DNA of 64,000 nucleotides from Streptomyces sp. NBC_00234 (GCF_036195325.1 NZ_CP108101.1:930001-994000); one strand, 5' to 3'; positions 34,013 to 43,567 are shown, numbered from the stretch's first letter. Notes: a model not told the origin generated them from the letters alone. Translations and numbers: made by a program.

Positions 34013-34735
34013 ATGGCAGAACTCGTCTATCGGCCGGTCATCGGCGCCGCTCTCACCTTGTTCAAGGCGCTGGACCTGAAGATCGACACTCAGGGTTCGG
34101 AGCACATCCCGAAGACCGGCGGTGCGGTTCTGGTCAGCAACCACATCAGCTACCTGGACTTCATCTTCACGGGCCTGGGCGCCCTGCCGCAGAAGCGGCT
34201 GGTCCGCTTCATGGCCAAGGAATCGGTCTTCCGCCACAAGGTCTCCGGTCCCCTGATGCGGGGCATGAAGCACATCCCCGTGGACCGGAACCAGGGTGAG
34301 GACGCGTACGCGCACGCACTCGCCTCGCTGCGGTCCGGCGAGATCGTCGGAGTGTTCCCCGAGGCGACGATCTCGCAGTCGTTCACGCTGAAGAGCTTCA
34401 AGTCGGGCGCGGCACGGCTGGCACAGGAAGCCGGCGTACCGCTGATCCCGATGGCGCTGTGGGGCACCCAGCGGATCTGGACGAAGGGCCGGCCCCGTAA
34501 CTTCGGCCGCAGCCACATCCCGGTCACCATCCGGGTGGGCGAGCCGATGGAGGCCCCGACCGACCAGTACGCGGGCGCGATCACCCGGCGCCTGCGGGAC
34601 CGGGTGCAGGAGCTCCTCGAAGCGGCGCAGCGCGCCTATCCGGTGCGCCCCAAGGACGCCGGCGACACCTGGTGGGTCCCGGCCCACCTCGGCGGTACGG
34701 CTCCGACGCCCGCCGAGGTGCGCGAGCAGGGCTGA
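34013..34735 (+). CDS. 1-acyl-sn-glycerol-3-phosphate acyltransferase family protein
   Basis: 240 residues, PlsC-like. Motif I reads SNHISYLDFI (His-x4-Asp), the second region MKHIPVDRN, motif III GVFPEATISQS and motif IV LIPMALWGTQR, so the catalytic set is complete. It would transfer an acyl chain to lysophosphatidic acid or a related acceptor at the membrane. ATG 34013 is preferred; a TTG at 33992 would add seven residues. It is convergent with the gene ending at 34746. Confidence 0.9.
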   Translation: MAELVYRPVIGAALTLFKALDLKIDTQGSEHIPKTGGAVLVSNHISYLDFIFTGLGALPQKRLVRFMAKESVFRHKVSGPLMRGMKHIPVDRNQGEDAYAHALASLRSGEIVGVFPEATISQSFTLKSFKSGAARLAQEAGVPLIPMALWGTQRIWTKGRPRNFGRSHIPVTIRVGEPMEAPTDQYAGAITRRLRDRVQELLEAAQRAYPVRPKDAGDTWWVPAHLGGTAPTPAEVREQG

Positions 34736-34745
34736 CCGCCCGGCG

Positions 34746-35438
34746 TCAGTTCGGGGTGTGGACGGTGATCCGCGCCCCGGGACTCAGCTTCTCCAGCGAT
34801 TCGGCGAGTTCGGTGCCCGCGGCACGGAGCTCGCCGATCGTCATGGGGGCGAGCCGCTCCAGCAGGAACACGGCGTTCACGGATTCCTCGGTGAGGCGCG
34901 TGCGTACCCCCTGGCGCCAGTTCCAGCGGCGGCAGGTGACGCCCTCGTCGTCGCACCAGACGACTTCGCCGGGCTCCGGGTGGTCGGTGACCTCTTCGCC
35001 CCCCGCGGCCGTGAGGAAGGGCTCCTGCCCCGTGGCGCGTACGAGTCGCATGGCGCCCTTGATGCGGTCGGCGTCCTCGCCGCCGACCGGGATCAGATGG
35101 GCGACGCTGACCGCGTTGTAGGCGTCGACGAGCCGGTTGATGCGTGGCAGCCCGCCGTCGGCGAGTGCGCGCTTGGCGAGGGCCTCGGCGGAGTTGCGGG
35201 TGCGGGAGGGCTTGGCGCCGAACGCCGTGTAGACCTCGCGCCAGGCCGCGACGTGGGGGTCCTCGTGCGGGGCCCGTCCGCCGAGGCGTTCGGCGAGCCG
35301 GCGCGCGGCGTCGTCCAGCAGGGCGGCGCTCGCGTCGTCGCTCGGACCGTTGACCAGGCCGTGCGCCTCGATGACGAGGTGGGCGAAGCCGGGTGCGAGG
35401 GTGCGTACGTCGTCGGAAACAGTGAAAGTCGGGGTCAT
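34746..35438 (-). CDS. B3/B4 (tRNA-binding) domain protein
   Basis: 230 residues matching the B3/B4 domain found in the phenylalanyl-tRNA synthetase beta chain but here free-standing: APGFAHLVIEAHGLVNG, WREVYTAFGAKPSRTRNSAE, LPRINRLVDAYNAVSVAHLI, PVGGEDADRI and VFLLERLAPM. Free-standing versions are thought to edit or bind tRNA, but roles are poorly known. ATG 35438 is chosen from domain onset. Next to a transglutaminase-like gene on the same strand. Confidence 0.85.
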   Translation of the reverse strand: MTPTFTVSDDVRTLAPGFAHLVIEAHGLVNGPSDDASAALLDDAARRLAERLGGRAPHEDPHVAAWREVYTAFGAKPSRTRNSAEALAKRALADGGLPRINRLVDAYNAVSVAHLIPVGGEDADRIKGAMRLVRATGQEPFLTAAGGEEVTDHPEPGEVVWCDDEGVTCRRWNWRQGVRTRLTEESVNAVFLLERLAPMTIGELRAAGTELAESLEKLSPGARITVHTPN

Positions 35439-35466
35439 CGTCTGCCTTGCCTTCGGCGCGGAACGG

Positions 35467-36066
35467 TCAGAGTTCGGTGGGGAGGGTCCGCCACAGCTCC
35501 GGGCGGTCCGCGGCGGTGCGCAGGGCACCGAGAATCGCCGGGTGCGGTGCGGCATACAGTACCGGATAGTCCATTTCATTGAACTCCGGACGGACGACCC
35601 AGGCCAGCCGCTCCTCGTCCAGGGAGAACCGCGCGTCCACGCCCGGCTTGTTGCCCCGCGCGTCCTGACGGGCCCAGCGCTCCCGGCCCGGCAGTTTCAG
35701 CGCGATCAGCCCGTGGACGGAGGGGTTCGTGCCGTCGTCGTCGGCGAGCCGCTGGTAGCAGAGACCGGCCGGGATGCCCGCCGCGCGCAGCAGCGCGGCC
35801 AGGGCGTGCGCCTTGGCGTAGCAGACGCCGGTGCGGGCGCCGAGGACGTCGGAGGCGCGCCAGGTGACCCGCAGGTCCCCCGAGTCGGCGGAGTGCTCGA
35901 TGGAATCGCGTACGAAGCCGAAGGCCGCGGATGCGTATGTATATGCGTCGATCGTTTCGGACCGGAGTCGTTCGGCGGTCTTCCGCACACAGGGGTGTTC
36001 ATGATCGATGACGTCATCCGCAGCAAGATATGCGGAGATGTCAGAAATCTGCTGGGTGAGCTCCAT
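35467..36066 (-). CDS. transglutaminase-like cysteine protease-fold protein
   Basis: 199 residues. Transglutaminase core: Cys in ARTGVCYAKAHALAALLRAA, His in NPSVHGLIALKLPG and Asp in RWARQDARGN give a complete catalytic triad. N-terminal helices are short, with no signal peptide, so it acts in the cytoplasm. Substrate unknown; such small proteins may be peptidases or amide-transfer enzymes. It is separated by 28 bases from the B3/B4-domain gene and probably co-transcribed. Confidence 0.85.
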   Translation of the reverse strand: MELTQQISDISAYLAADDVIDHEHPCVRKTAERLRSETIDAYTYASAAFGFVRDSIEHSADSGDLRVTWRASDVLGARTGVCYAKAHALAALLRAAGIPAGLCYQRLADDDGTNPSVHGLIALKLPGRERWARQDARGNKPGVDARFSLDEERLAWVVRPEFNEMDYPVLYAAPHPAILGALRTAADRPELWRTLPTEL

Positions 36067-36138
36067 AGTCGCGGAGCATACGGAAGCGGTCGACCGGAAG
36101 CCAATGACTTTCCGATCGACCGCATATGTATGCGAAGA

Positions 36139-37218
36139 CTACTTCGCCATTTCTTCCTTCAGCGCCTGCACGAAGGCGTCCACGTCTTCCTCTGTCGTGT
36201 CGTACGCGCACATCCAGCGGACGTCACCGGCCGCCTCGTCCCAGAAGTAGAAACGGAAACGCTTCTGCAGCCGTTCGCTCACGTCGTGCGGGAGCCGCGC
36301 GAACACGGCGTTGGCCTGGACGGGGTGCAGGATCTCCACACCGTCCACGCCACGGACCCCCTCGGCCAGCCGCTGGGCCATGGCGTTGGCGTGGCGGGCG
36401 TTGCGCAGCCAGAGGTCGCGCGCCAGCAGTGCTTCCAGCTGGACCGAGACGAAGCGCATCTTGGAGGCGAGCTGCATCGACAGCTTGCGAAGGTGCTTCA
36501 TCGCACGGACCGAGTCCGGGTCGAGGACGATGACCGCCTCACCGAAGAGCGCGCCGTTCTTGGTTCCCCCGAAGGAGAGGACGTCGACGCCGACCGTGTT
36601 GGTGAACGTACGCATGGGCACGTCCAGCGACGCGGCGGCGTTGGCTATCCGGGCCCCGTCGAGGTGCACCTTCATGCCGTGCCCGTGGGCGTGTTCGCAG
36701 ATGGCGCGGATCTCGTCGGGGGTGTAGACCGTGCCCAGTTCGGTGTTCTGGGTGATCGACACGACCTGCGGCATCGCCCGGTGCTCGTCGTCCCAGCCGT
36801 ACGCCTGCCGGTCGATGAGCTCGGGTGTCAGCTTGCCGTCGGGCGTCGGCACGGTGAGCAGCTTCAGGCCGCCCATCCGCTCCGGGGCGCCCCCCTCGTC
36901 CACGTTGATGTGCGCGGACTCGGCGCAGATCACGGCGCCCCAGCGGTCGGTCAGCGCCTGGAGGGCGAGGACGTTGGCACCGGTGCCGTTGAAGACCGGG
37001 AACGCCTCGGAGCCGGCACCGAAGTGACTGTGCACGACGCGCTGGAGGTGCTCGGTGTAGTCGTCCTCGCCGTAGGCGACCTGGTGGCCGCCGTTGGCGA
37101 GGGCGAGGGCGGCGAGAACCTCGGGGTGCGCGCCCGCGTAGTTGTCACTCGCGAATCCGCGTACCTGCGGATCGTGGTGTCGGCGCGCGTCGGTCCTCAC
37201 GGTTGCGGGGTCAGCCAC
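36139..37218 (-). CDS. low-specificity threonine aldolase family protein
   Basis: 359 residues, PLP-dependent beta-eliminating lyase fold: FASDNYAGAHPEVLAALALA, AVFNGTGAN-like PVFNGTGANVLALQAL, ICAESAHINVDEGGAPERMG, the Asp-His region MKVHLDGARIANAAASL and the PLP lysine in VLSFGGTKNGALFGEAV. It cleaves beta-hydroxy amino acids (threonine or allo-threonine) to glycine and acetaldehyde. GTG 37218 with GGAAAG before it overlaps the upstream SDR gene by 22 bases, so both are on one transcript. Confidence 0.92.
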   Translation of the reverse strand: MADPATVRTDARRHHDPQVRGFASDNYAGAHPEVLAALALANGGHQVAYGEDDYTEHLQRVVHSHFGAGSEAFPVFNGTGANVLALQALTDRWGAVICAESAHINVDEGGAPERMGGLKLLTVPTPDGKLTPELIDRQAYGWDDEHRAMPQVVSITQNTELGTVYTPDEIRAICEHAHGHGMKVHLDGARIANAAASLDVPMRTFTNTVGVDVLSFGGTKNGALFGEAVIVLDPDSVRAMKHLRKLSMQLASKMRFVSVQLEALLARDLWLRNARHANAMAQRLAEGVRGVDGVEILHPVQANAVFARLPHDVSERLQKRFRFYFWDEAAGDVRWMCAYDTTEEDVDAFVQALKEEMAK

Positions 37219-37961
37219 AGGCGCTTTCCGTTCACTTCTCCGGCGGGCATGTCCCAGACGCCGGCGATGGCCTCGGCCAGCTCCTTGACGTCGGTGAAGC
37301 CCGCGAACTTCGCATTCGGGCGCTCGGCGCGCATCGCGTCGTGCACCAGTGCCTTGACGACCAGGATCGCAGCCGCGGTCTTCGGACCTTCGTCACCCCC
37401 CGCCTTGCGGAAGGCGTCGGCGAGCGCGAGCGTCCACGCCTCGGCCGCGGCCTTGGACGCGGAGTAGGCGGCGTTGCCCGCGGTGGGAGCGCTCGCTCCC
37501 GCCGCGCTGATGAGCACGTAGCGGCCCCGGTCACTGCGCTGGAGGCCCTGCTGGAAGGCGAGCGAGGTGGACTGGACCGTGCGGATCAGGAGCTTCTCCA
37601 GAAGATCCCAGTCCTTGAGGTCCGTCTCGGCGAAGGTGGAGCTGCCGCGCCAGCCGCCGACGAGGTGCACCAGGCCGTCGATCCGGCCGAACTCCTTCTC
37701 CGTCTTGTCCGCCCAGTCCCGGGCTGCTGCCAGGTCGAGCAGATCGACGGTGTCGCCGGTGACGGTCGCGCCGCCGTGGGCGTAGCGTGCGGCATCGACG
37801 GCCTCCGCGAGCCGCTCGGCGTTGGCGTCGGACGCGACGACGATCGCGCCGGCCTCGGCAAGTCTCAGCAGGGTGGCCCGGCCCGCCGGTCCGGCCGCTC
37901 CTGCCACGGCGATGACCGCACCTTCGAGCGCGCTCCCGTTGCCGTCAACCGTTCCGGTCAT
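37197..37961 (-). CDS. short-chain dehydrogenase/reductase
   Basis: 254 residues, Rossmann fold. The cofactor site reads AVAGAAGPAGRATLLRLAEA in place of the usual TGxxxGIG; the acidic segment VASDANAERL suggests NAD preference. The catalytic Ser is in YVLISAAGASAPTAGN and the YxxxK in AAYSASKAAAEAWTLALAD. ATG 37961 is chosen because AAGGAGGCGGAGTCC precedes it. Middle gene of a run between DUF6421-type protein and threonine aldolase; substrate unknown. Confidence 0.88.
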   Translation of the reverse strand: MTGTVDGNGSALEGAVIAVAGAAGPAGRATLLRLAEAGAIVVASDANAERLAEAVDAARYAHGGATVTGDTVDLLDLAAARDWADKTEKEFGRIDGLVHLVGGWRGSSTFAETDLKDWDLLEKLLIRTVQSTSLAFQQGLQRSDRGRYVLISAAGASAPTAGNAAYSASKAAAEAWTLALADAFRKAGGDEGPKTAAAILVVKALVHDAMRAERPNAKFAGFTDVKELAEAIAGVWDMPAGEVNGKRLWLTPQP

Positions 37962-37987
37962 GGACTCCGCCTCCTTGGGACGAGCGC

Positions 37988-39385
37988 TCACGCGGCTGCC
38001 TGCTCGGCGTCGGCCGCGGTGATCCCCTTGGTCGAGGCGATCACGTTCTTCAGCTTCTTGGAGAGTGCCTCATAGAACATGCTCAGGGGAAACTCGTCCG
38101 GAAGCACGTCGTCGACGAGCTTGCGCGGCGGCTGGGTCAGGTCCAGGGCGTCCGGTCCCTTGGCCCAGCGGGAGCCCGGGTGCGGGGCGAGGTAGGTGGA
38201 CACCAGGTCGTACGCGGCGAACCAGTGGACCAGCTTCGGGCGGTCGATGCCGTCGCGGTACAGGGTCTCGATCTCGGCGCAGAGCTGGTTGGTGACCTTG
38301 GGAGCCCGCTCCCAGTCGATCTTCAGCGTGTTGTCCGTCCAGCGCACCACGTCGTGCTTGTGCAGGTACGCGAAGAGGAGCTGGCCGCCGAGACCGTCGT
38401 AGTTGCGGACGCGCTCGCCGGTGACGGGGAAGCGGAACATGCGGTCGAAGAGCACCGCGTACTGCACGTCACGGCCGTGCGCGTTGCCTTCGGCCTCCAG
38501 CTTCACGGCCTCCTTGAAGGCGGTGAGGTCGCAGCGCAGCTCCTCCAGGCCGTACATCCAGAACGGCTGGCGCTGCTTGATCATGAAGGGGTCGAACGGC
38601 AGGTCGCCGTGGCTGTGGGTGCGGTCGTGGACCATGTCCCAGAGCACGAACGCCTGCTCGCAGCGGGTCTGGTCGCCGATCATCTCGCGGATGTCCTCGG
38701 GCAGCTCGACGCCCAGGAGGTCGACGGACGCCTCGGTGACCCGGCGGAAGCGGGCGGCCTCGCGGTCGCAGAAGATGCCGCCCCAGCTGAAGCGCTCGGG
38801 GGCCTCGCGCACGGCGATGGTCTCGGGGAAGAGCACCGCCGAGTTGGTGTCGTAGCCCGAGGTGAAGTCCTCGAAGGTGATACCGCAGAAAAGCGGGTTG
38901 TCGTAGCGCGTGGCTTCGAGGTCGGCGAGCCACTCGGGCCAGACCATCCGCAGCACGACCGCTTCGAGGTTGCGGTCCGGGTTGCCGTTCTGCGTGTACA
39001 TCGCGAAGACGACCAGGTGCTGGAGGCCGTCGGCGCGGTTCTTGGCCGGCTGGAAGGCCAGCAGCGAGTCCAGGAAGTCCGGGACGCCGAAGCCTTCGGC
39101 GGCCCAGCGACGCAGGTCCGCGACCAGGGCGCGGTGGTACGCGGCGTCGTGCGGGAGCAGCGGGGAGAGCTCCTCGATCGCGGCGACCACACGATCGAGC
39201 GTCGCGGCAGCGGTCGCGGGCGACGGCGCGTGCTCGGCGGCGAAGTCGATGGATCCGTCCTTCGACTGCCAGGGACGGATCTCCTCCACGGCCTTCTTGA
39301 GCGCGGGCCAGGCAGCGTGCTCGACCACCCGCGGGGCGGTCGCTATGACGCCGTCGGCGACGTCGTGCACAAGAATTTCCGTCAT
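37988..39385 (-). CDS. DUF6421 family protein
   Basis: 465 residues from ATG 39385 with GGAGGAAG upstream. Cytoplasmic, with no signal peptide. Conserved-looking patches: FCGITFEDFTSGYDTNSAVL, LWDMVHDRTHSHGDLPFDPF and KQRQPFWMYGLEELRCDLTA; the His/Asp-rich DMVHDRTHSH could bind a metal. I recognise it as the Streptomyces family labelled DUF6421, with no assigned function. First gene of the run leading to the SDR and threonine aldolase genes, suggesting a shared metabolic step. Confidence 0.8.
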   Translation of the reverse strand: MTEILVHDVADGVIATAPRVVEHAAWPALKKAVEEIRPWQSKDGSIDFAAEHAPSPATAAATLDRVVAAIEELSPLLPHDAAYHRALVADLRRWAAEGFGVPDFLDSLLAFQPAKNRADGLQHLVVFAMYTQNGNPDRNLEAVVLRMVWPEWLADLEATRYDNPLFCGITFEDFTSGYDTNSAVLFPETIAVREAPERFSWGGIFCDREAARFRRVTEASVDLLGVELPEDIREMIGDQTRCEQAFVLWDMVHDRTHSHGDLPFDPFMIKQRQPFWMYGLEELRCDLTAFKEAVKLEAEGNAHGRDVQYAVLFDRMFRFPVTGERVRNYDGLGGQLLFAYLHKHDVVRWTDNTLKIDWERAPKVTNQLCAEIETLYRDGIDRPKLVHWFAAYDLVSTYLAPHPGSRWAKGPDALDLTQPPRKLVDDVLPDEFPLSMFYEALSKKLKNVIASTKGITAADAEQAAA

Positions 39386-39706
39386 AACACTTCCTCCACG
39401 GGAGAACCTCGCGTTAAGCAACCGTATCTGTGTGCGGGTGCTCAGGACAAGTGGAGCTCAGAAGATTATCCTGCCGACCCCCCGTTCTCACCGCTGTTTT
39501 TCCTGCGCGGTGACCCGACGGAACGGGTTCCGTCCGGCTCGCCCAGGCTTCCGAACGGCAGGCGACACAACGCAGTTGCCCCGTGCACGACCGGTCCTTC
39601 CGCAGGGACGGGCCACTAGGCTCCGCACTGCCGCAGTGCCGTATTGCCGTAGTGCCGCGTGGGTAGGAGCCGCACGCGGGGAGCCGTCGACGGAAGCGAG
39701 ATTGCC

Positions 39707-40390
39707 TTGACTTTTCTCACCATCGGTCATCGCGGGGTCATGGGTGTCGAACCGGAGAACACCCTGCGGTCCTTCGTCCACGCGGAACAGGCCGGCATGG
39801 ACGCCATCGAGCTCGACCTCCACCTGAGCAAGGACGGCGCGCTCGCCGTCATGCACGACGCCGCGGTGGACCGCACGACCGACGGCACGGGGCAGATCGC
39901 CGAGAGGACGATGGCCGAGCTGCGCGGGCTCGACGCCGGGCAGGGCGAGCGGGTGCCCGTCTTCGAGGAGGTCCTCGACGCCGTCGCGGCACCGCTCCAG
40001 GCGGAGATCAAGGACGTCGCCGCCGCGCGGGCGCTCGCCGAGGTGATGCTGCGACGCGATCTCGTGGAGCGGGTGGAGGTGTCGTCGTTCCACGACGAGG
40101 CGGTCGCCGAGATCGCACAGCTGGTGCCCGGCGTGCGGACGGTGCTCATCGCCAGCCGCTGGGGCGGCGACGTGGTGGAGCGGGCGAAGGCGGTGGGCGC
40201 GGCGACACTCGCGCTGAACATCCGCCGTCTCACGCTGGAGACGGTCGAGGAGGCGCACGCCGAGAACCTGAAGGTGATCGGCTGGGTGGTGAACACCCAG
40301 GACCAGCTGCGCCTGGTGCGCGCGCTCGGCCTCGACGGCGCGACGACCGACTTCCCGGAGATCCGCCGCGCGGGCCGCTTCACCGCGTAA
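39707..40390 (+). CDS. glycerophosphodiester phosphodiesterase
   Basis: 227 residues, GDPD TIM barrel. Catalytic segments are present: TIGHRGVMGVEPENTLRSFV, AIELDLHLSKDGALAVMHDA (Glu, Asp and second His), LQAEIKD and VSSFHDEAVAEI, ending GATTDFPE. Hydrolyses glycerophosphodiesters to glycerol-3-phosphate. TTG 39707 is chosen with GGAAGCGAG upstream; there is no signal peptide so it is cytoplasmic. Divergent from the DUF6421-type gene. Confidence 0.92.
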   Translation: MTFLTIGHRGVMGVEPENTLRSFVHAEQAGMDAIELDLHLSKDGALAVMHDAAVDRTTDGTGQIAERTMAELRGLDAGQGERVPVFEEVLDAVAAPLQAEIKDVAAARALAEVMLRRDLVERVEVSSFHDEAVAEIAQLVPGVRTVLIASRWGGDVVERAKAVGAATLALNIRRLTLETVEEAHAENLKVIGWVVNTQDQLRLVRALGLDGATTDFPEIRRAGRFTA

Positions 40391-40450
40391 CGGGCGGCGG
40401 CTCCGCGCGGGCGTGGACAGGGGTGGAGCGGGTCGAACCGTGCGGGCGGA

Positions 40451-41008
40451 TCAGGCCGCGGGAAGGTCCTTGATCAACAGCTCGAACGCGAGATCGTCGC
40501 GCTGGGGAACGCCGAAGCGCTCGTCGCCGTACGGGAAGGGGGTCAGCTTTCCCGTACGGCGGTAGCCGCGGCGCTCGTACCAGGCGATCAGCTCCTCACG
40601 GACGGAGATCACCGTCATGTGCATCTCCCGCACGCTCCAGCTCTCCACCACCGTGCGCTCGGCCTCGGCGATGATCACCTTGCCGAGGCCCGCCCCCTGG
40701 AGTTCGGGCCGGACCGCGAACATGCCGAAGTAGGCCGCGTCACCCCGGTGTTCGAGCTGACAGCAGGCGACCGGCTCCCCGTCGCGCTCCACCACGAGCA
40801 GGCGGCCGGAGGGCGCGGTGACGACGGCGCGTACCCCGTCCGCGTCCGTCCGCTGCCCCTGGAGAATGTCCGCCTCGGTGGTCCACCCGGCCCGGCTGGA
40901 GTCGCCGCGATAGGCGGACTCGATGAGCCGCACGAGCGCGGGCACGTCGTCCTCGGTCGCGTCGCGGAAGGTGAGCTGTCCCGAGTCCCGGGGCGGGGCC
41001 GTGTCCAT
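40451..41008 (-). CDS. GNAT family N-acetyltransferase
   Basis: 185 residues. GNAT pattern: TFRDATEDDVPALVRLIESA, ACCQLEHRGDAAYFGMFAVR, the acetyl-CoA loop PELQGAGLGKVIIAEAERT, and the end YERRGYRRTGKLTPFPYGD. Acceptor unknown. Convergent with the glycerophosphodiesterase gene. Confidence 0.9.
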   Translation of the reverse strand: MDTAPPRDSGQLTFRDATEDDVPALVRLIESAYRGDSSRAGWTTEADILQGQRTDADGVRAVVTAPSGRLLVVERDGEPVACCQLEHRGDAAYFGMFAVRPELQGAGLGKVIIAEAERTVVESWSVREMHMTVISVREELIAWYERRGYRRTGKLTPFPYGDERFGVPQRDDLAFELLIKDLPAA

Positions 41009-41186
41009 GGTGATGCTCTCCGTTTCTGTGCTGCCGACGGTGCGGCACGAGACTAACCCGGCCCCGACCGCCCCCCGCAGGCCCGTCCGCGCTCCCCCTG
41101 CACCTCAATGCGCCGGGTACGGGGGTGCGGAACGCGGGCATCGATGGGGCGACACCGGTTTCGTACGCCTGAGGGGGAGGTGCGCC

Positions 41187-41747
41187 GTGCACGGACCGGC
41201 GCTGTCCGGCTGGCTGCTGATGGTGTTGTGCGCGGTGGCGGGCGCCTCCTGTCTGTCACGTACGCGCGTCACCACGGGGGAAGAGCGCAGAGCCGCGCGC
41301 GCCGAGGCGGTGATGGGCTTCGGCATGGCCGCGATGGCGGTGCCCGCCGCGCTGCTCACGCCGCCGTCCTGGGCCTGGGCCGTGTACGCCGTGCTGTTCG
41401 GCGGAGCCGCGCTGCAAGCCCTGCGGTCCGTACGGTTCGGGGGGCACCACCTGCACCACCTCGTCGGGTCGCTGGCGATGGTCTACATGGCCGTGACGAT
41501 GGCCCCCGGAGCGGGTCACGGCGGGCACGGCGCCACCCCGTCCGCCGGAGGCATCCCCCTGCTGACCGGCCTGCTGCTGGCCTACTACGCGTTCTACGTC
41601 CTGCGATCGGCGGGCCGCCTGATCCCCGTGGCCGCAGCCGCCGGAGCCCCGGGAGGCGGCCTGGGCCGGGGGCCGCAGCCGGAGCTGGCACTGGCCTGCC
41701 GGCTGACGATGGGCATAGCCATGTTCGCGATGTTGCTCACCCTGTGA
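41187..41747 (+). CDS. DUF5134 domain membrane protein
   Basis: 186 residues, about five or six membrane segments (GWLLMVLCAVAGASCLS, VMGFGMAAMAVPAALLT, WAWAVYAVLFGGAALQ, MGIAMFAMLLTL) and a His-rich stretch around HHLHHLVGSLAMVYMAVTMA followed by GAGHGGHGA, as in DUF5134 proteins. GTG 41187 has GGGGGAGG before it. It neighbours an M56 peptidase gene, a common pairing in actinobacteria; the histidines could coordinate a metal, which is inference. Confidence 0.82.
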   Translation: MHGPALSGWLLMVLCAVAGASCLSRTRVTTGEERRAARAEAVMGFGMAAMAVPAALLTPPSWAWAVYAVLFGGAALQALRSVRFGGHHLHHLVGSLAMVYMAVTMAPGAGHGGHGATPSAGGIPLLTGLLLAYYAFYVLRSAGRLIPVAAAAGAPGGGLGRGPQPELALACRLTMGIAMFAMLLTL

Positions 41748-41833
41748 GACAGAAGGCCCGCCGGACCGTGTCCTACGTCACTTGCCGAACGCAGCCATAC
41801 CCGTGAGTACCCGGCGCTCAATAGGCTGACCGC

Positions 41834-42769
41834 ATGTTGGTCTCCCTCGTGCTGCTGCTGCTCGGCGCACTGGCCGCTCTCGTGACCCCCCGCCTGATGG
41901 CGCGGGCACAGTGGCCGGAGCGCGAGCCGGTGGTGGCCCTGTGGGTCTGGCAGTGCGTCGTGGCGGGGGTACTGCTGTCGTTCGGGCTCTCCATGACCTT
42001 CAGTGCGTCCGCCGCCTGGCAGGCGGTCCGGGGGCATGTGTTCGCGCCCGCGCCGCACGCGGTGGTCGAGGCGTACGCCCTGGCGGCGTACGGCCCCTGG
42101 TCGGCCGTCATCGCCGTGCTGTTGGCTCTCGGGGGCGCGTGGACGCTGGCGATGCTGGTACGGGAGATCCGCCGGGCGCAGTCGCGGCGCGCGCGTCGTC
42201 GCACGGAACTCCTGGTCCGTTCCCCCCTGATGCCCGGCGAGACCCCCGGCAGCGAGCGGCTCGTGGTGCTGGAGGGCGACCGCCCCGACGCCTGGTGGCT
42301 GCCGGGCGCCGCACCCCAACTGGTCATCACCACTGCCGCACTGGGCCGCCTGAAGGGCCGTCAGCTGGACGCGGTCCTGGCGCACGAGCAGGGGCACGCC
42401 CGGGCGCGGCACGACTGGCTGCTTCACTGTTCGGGCGCTCTGGCCACGGGATTCCCGCAGATTCCGGTGTTCGCCGCGTTCCGTGACGAGATGCACCGTC
42501 TCGTCGAACTCGCCGCGGACGACGTGGCATCGCGCCGCTTCGGGCGGCTCACCACCGCGCTCGCGCTGGTCGGGCTCAACGAGGACCGGGGCGTGTTCGG
42601 TCCCTGCCCGTCGACGGACGCACAAGTGCCGCTGCGGGTGAACCGGTTGCTGGCACCGACGGAGCGGCTCACCGCGGGCCGGAAGCTCCGGCTGACCGCG
42701 GCGGCCACGCTGTTGCCCGTCGTACCTCTGCTGGTGGCATTCGCTCCGGGACTCAGCGCCCTGGGATAG
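41834..42769 (+). CDS. M56 family metallopeptidase (BlaR1/HtpX-like)
   Basis: 311 residues. Membrane segments at the start (LVSLVLLLLGALAALVTP) and near 35-55 and 90-110; the zinc motif VLAHEQGHARARHDW is intact, with the third ligand likely in the following ELAADDVASRR. A final membrane segment reads TLLPVVPLLVAFAPGL. In BlaR1-type systems such proteases cleave a BlaI repressor, but no BlaI-like gene is adjacent here. TAGGCT lies 6 bases before the ATG, so the transcript may be leaderless. Confidence 0.88.
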   Translation: MLVSLVLLLLGALAALVTPRLMARAQWPEREPVVALWVWQCVVAGVLLSFGLSMTFSASAAWQAVRGHVFAPAPHAVVEAYALAAYGPWSAVIAVLLALGGAWTLAMLVREIRRAQSRRARRRTELLVRSPLMPGETPGSERLVVLEGDRPDAWWLPGAAPQLVITTAALGRLKGRQLDAVLAHEQGHARARHDWLLHCSGALATGFPQIPVFAAFRDEMHRLVELAADDVASRRFGRLTTALALVGLNEDRGVFGPCPSTDAQVPLRVNRLLAPTERLTAGRKLRLTAAATLLPVVPLLVAFAPGLSALG

Positions 42770-42802
42770 CCGGTCGCGGGGGCCGTCGGCGAGGATCACC
42801 CC

Positions 42803-43567
42803 ATGCGCCTCATGGACCGCCCCCACCTCCACTCCCCCGACCATCGCAGCGCGGACCCACGCCTCGTGCGCACGGGTCTCGTCTGCGCGGCCCTCTCGGT
42901 GGCCCTCGTGATCCTGGTGGCGGTGAGCTGGTCCCCCCTCATGTCGTTGGACCGCACGATCGCCGACACCCTGCACCGCAACGCCGTGAACGAACCGGCA
43001 CTGGTGCAGGTCAACCGCGTGCTGACCGACTGGGTGTGGGACCCCTGGACGATGCGCGCCGCGATCGCCGTCACGGCGATCGCCCTGTGGTGGCGTGGCT
43101 CCAGGTGGCTCGCCGTCTGGGTGGCCGCGACGAGCGCGCTCTCCACCCTCGTACAGCAAGTGCTCAAGGCGGCTGTCGACCGGGAAAGGCCCCGGTGGCC
43201 GGACCCGGTGGACTCCGCGCACTACGCGGCCTTCCCCTCGGGACACGTGATGACCGCGGTGGTGACCTGCGCGCTCCTGCTGTGGCTGCTGCGGCTGCAC
43301 GGAACGGGACCGCTGGTGTGGCGGACCGCACTGGTGGTCGCGGTCGTGTCGGTCGTCGGCGTCGCGTTCACCCGGATCTACCTCGGGGTCCACTGGATGA
43401 CCGATGTGGTGGGCGGCACGCTGCTGGGGGTGACCATGGCCGTGTTCTCGATCCTCGGCTACACCGTGTTCCGGGATCGCCGGGCCGACGGGCGGAAGGA
43501 ACGGGGGAGGCTGTCCCGGGCCGATCGAGGCCACGGGCACCGTCACACCGATGGGATTCAGCCATAA
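42803..43567 (+). CDS. PAP2 family phosphatase
   Basis: 254 residues, six membrane segments. The three acid-phosphatase motifs are intact: KAAVDRERPRWP (K-x6-RP), the AAFPSGHVMTA (PSGH) and RIYLGVHWMTDVVGG (R-x5-H-x3-D). Hydrolyses lipid phosphates such as undecaprenyl or phosphatidate phosphates at the membrane outer face. A charged C-terminal tail follows. Starts 33 bases after the M56 gene and is likely co-transcribed. Confidence 0.92.
   Translation: MRLMDRPHLHSPDHRSADPRLVRTGLVCAALSVALVILVAVSWSPLMSLDRTIADTLHRNAVNEPALVQVNRVLTDWVWDPWTMRAAIAVTAIALWWRGSRWLAVWVAATSALSTLVQQVLKAAVDRERPRWPDPVDSAHYAAFPSGHVMTAVVTCALLLWLLRLHGTGPLVWRTALVVAVVSVVGVAFTRIYLGVHWMTDVVGGTLLGVTMAVFSILGYTVFRDRRADGRKERGRLSRADRGHGHRHTDGIQP

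Noticed and set aside
35350..37467. 705-codon plus-strand frame
   Set aside because: Covers transglutaminase-like and threonine-aldolase genes on the opposite strand; no domain of its own.
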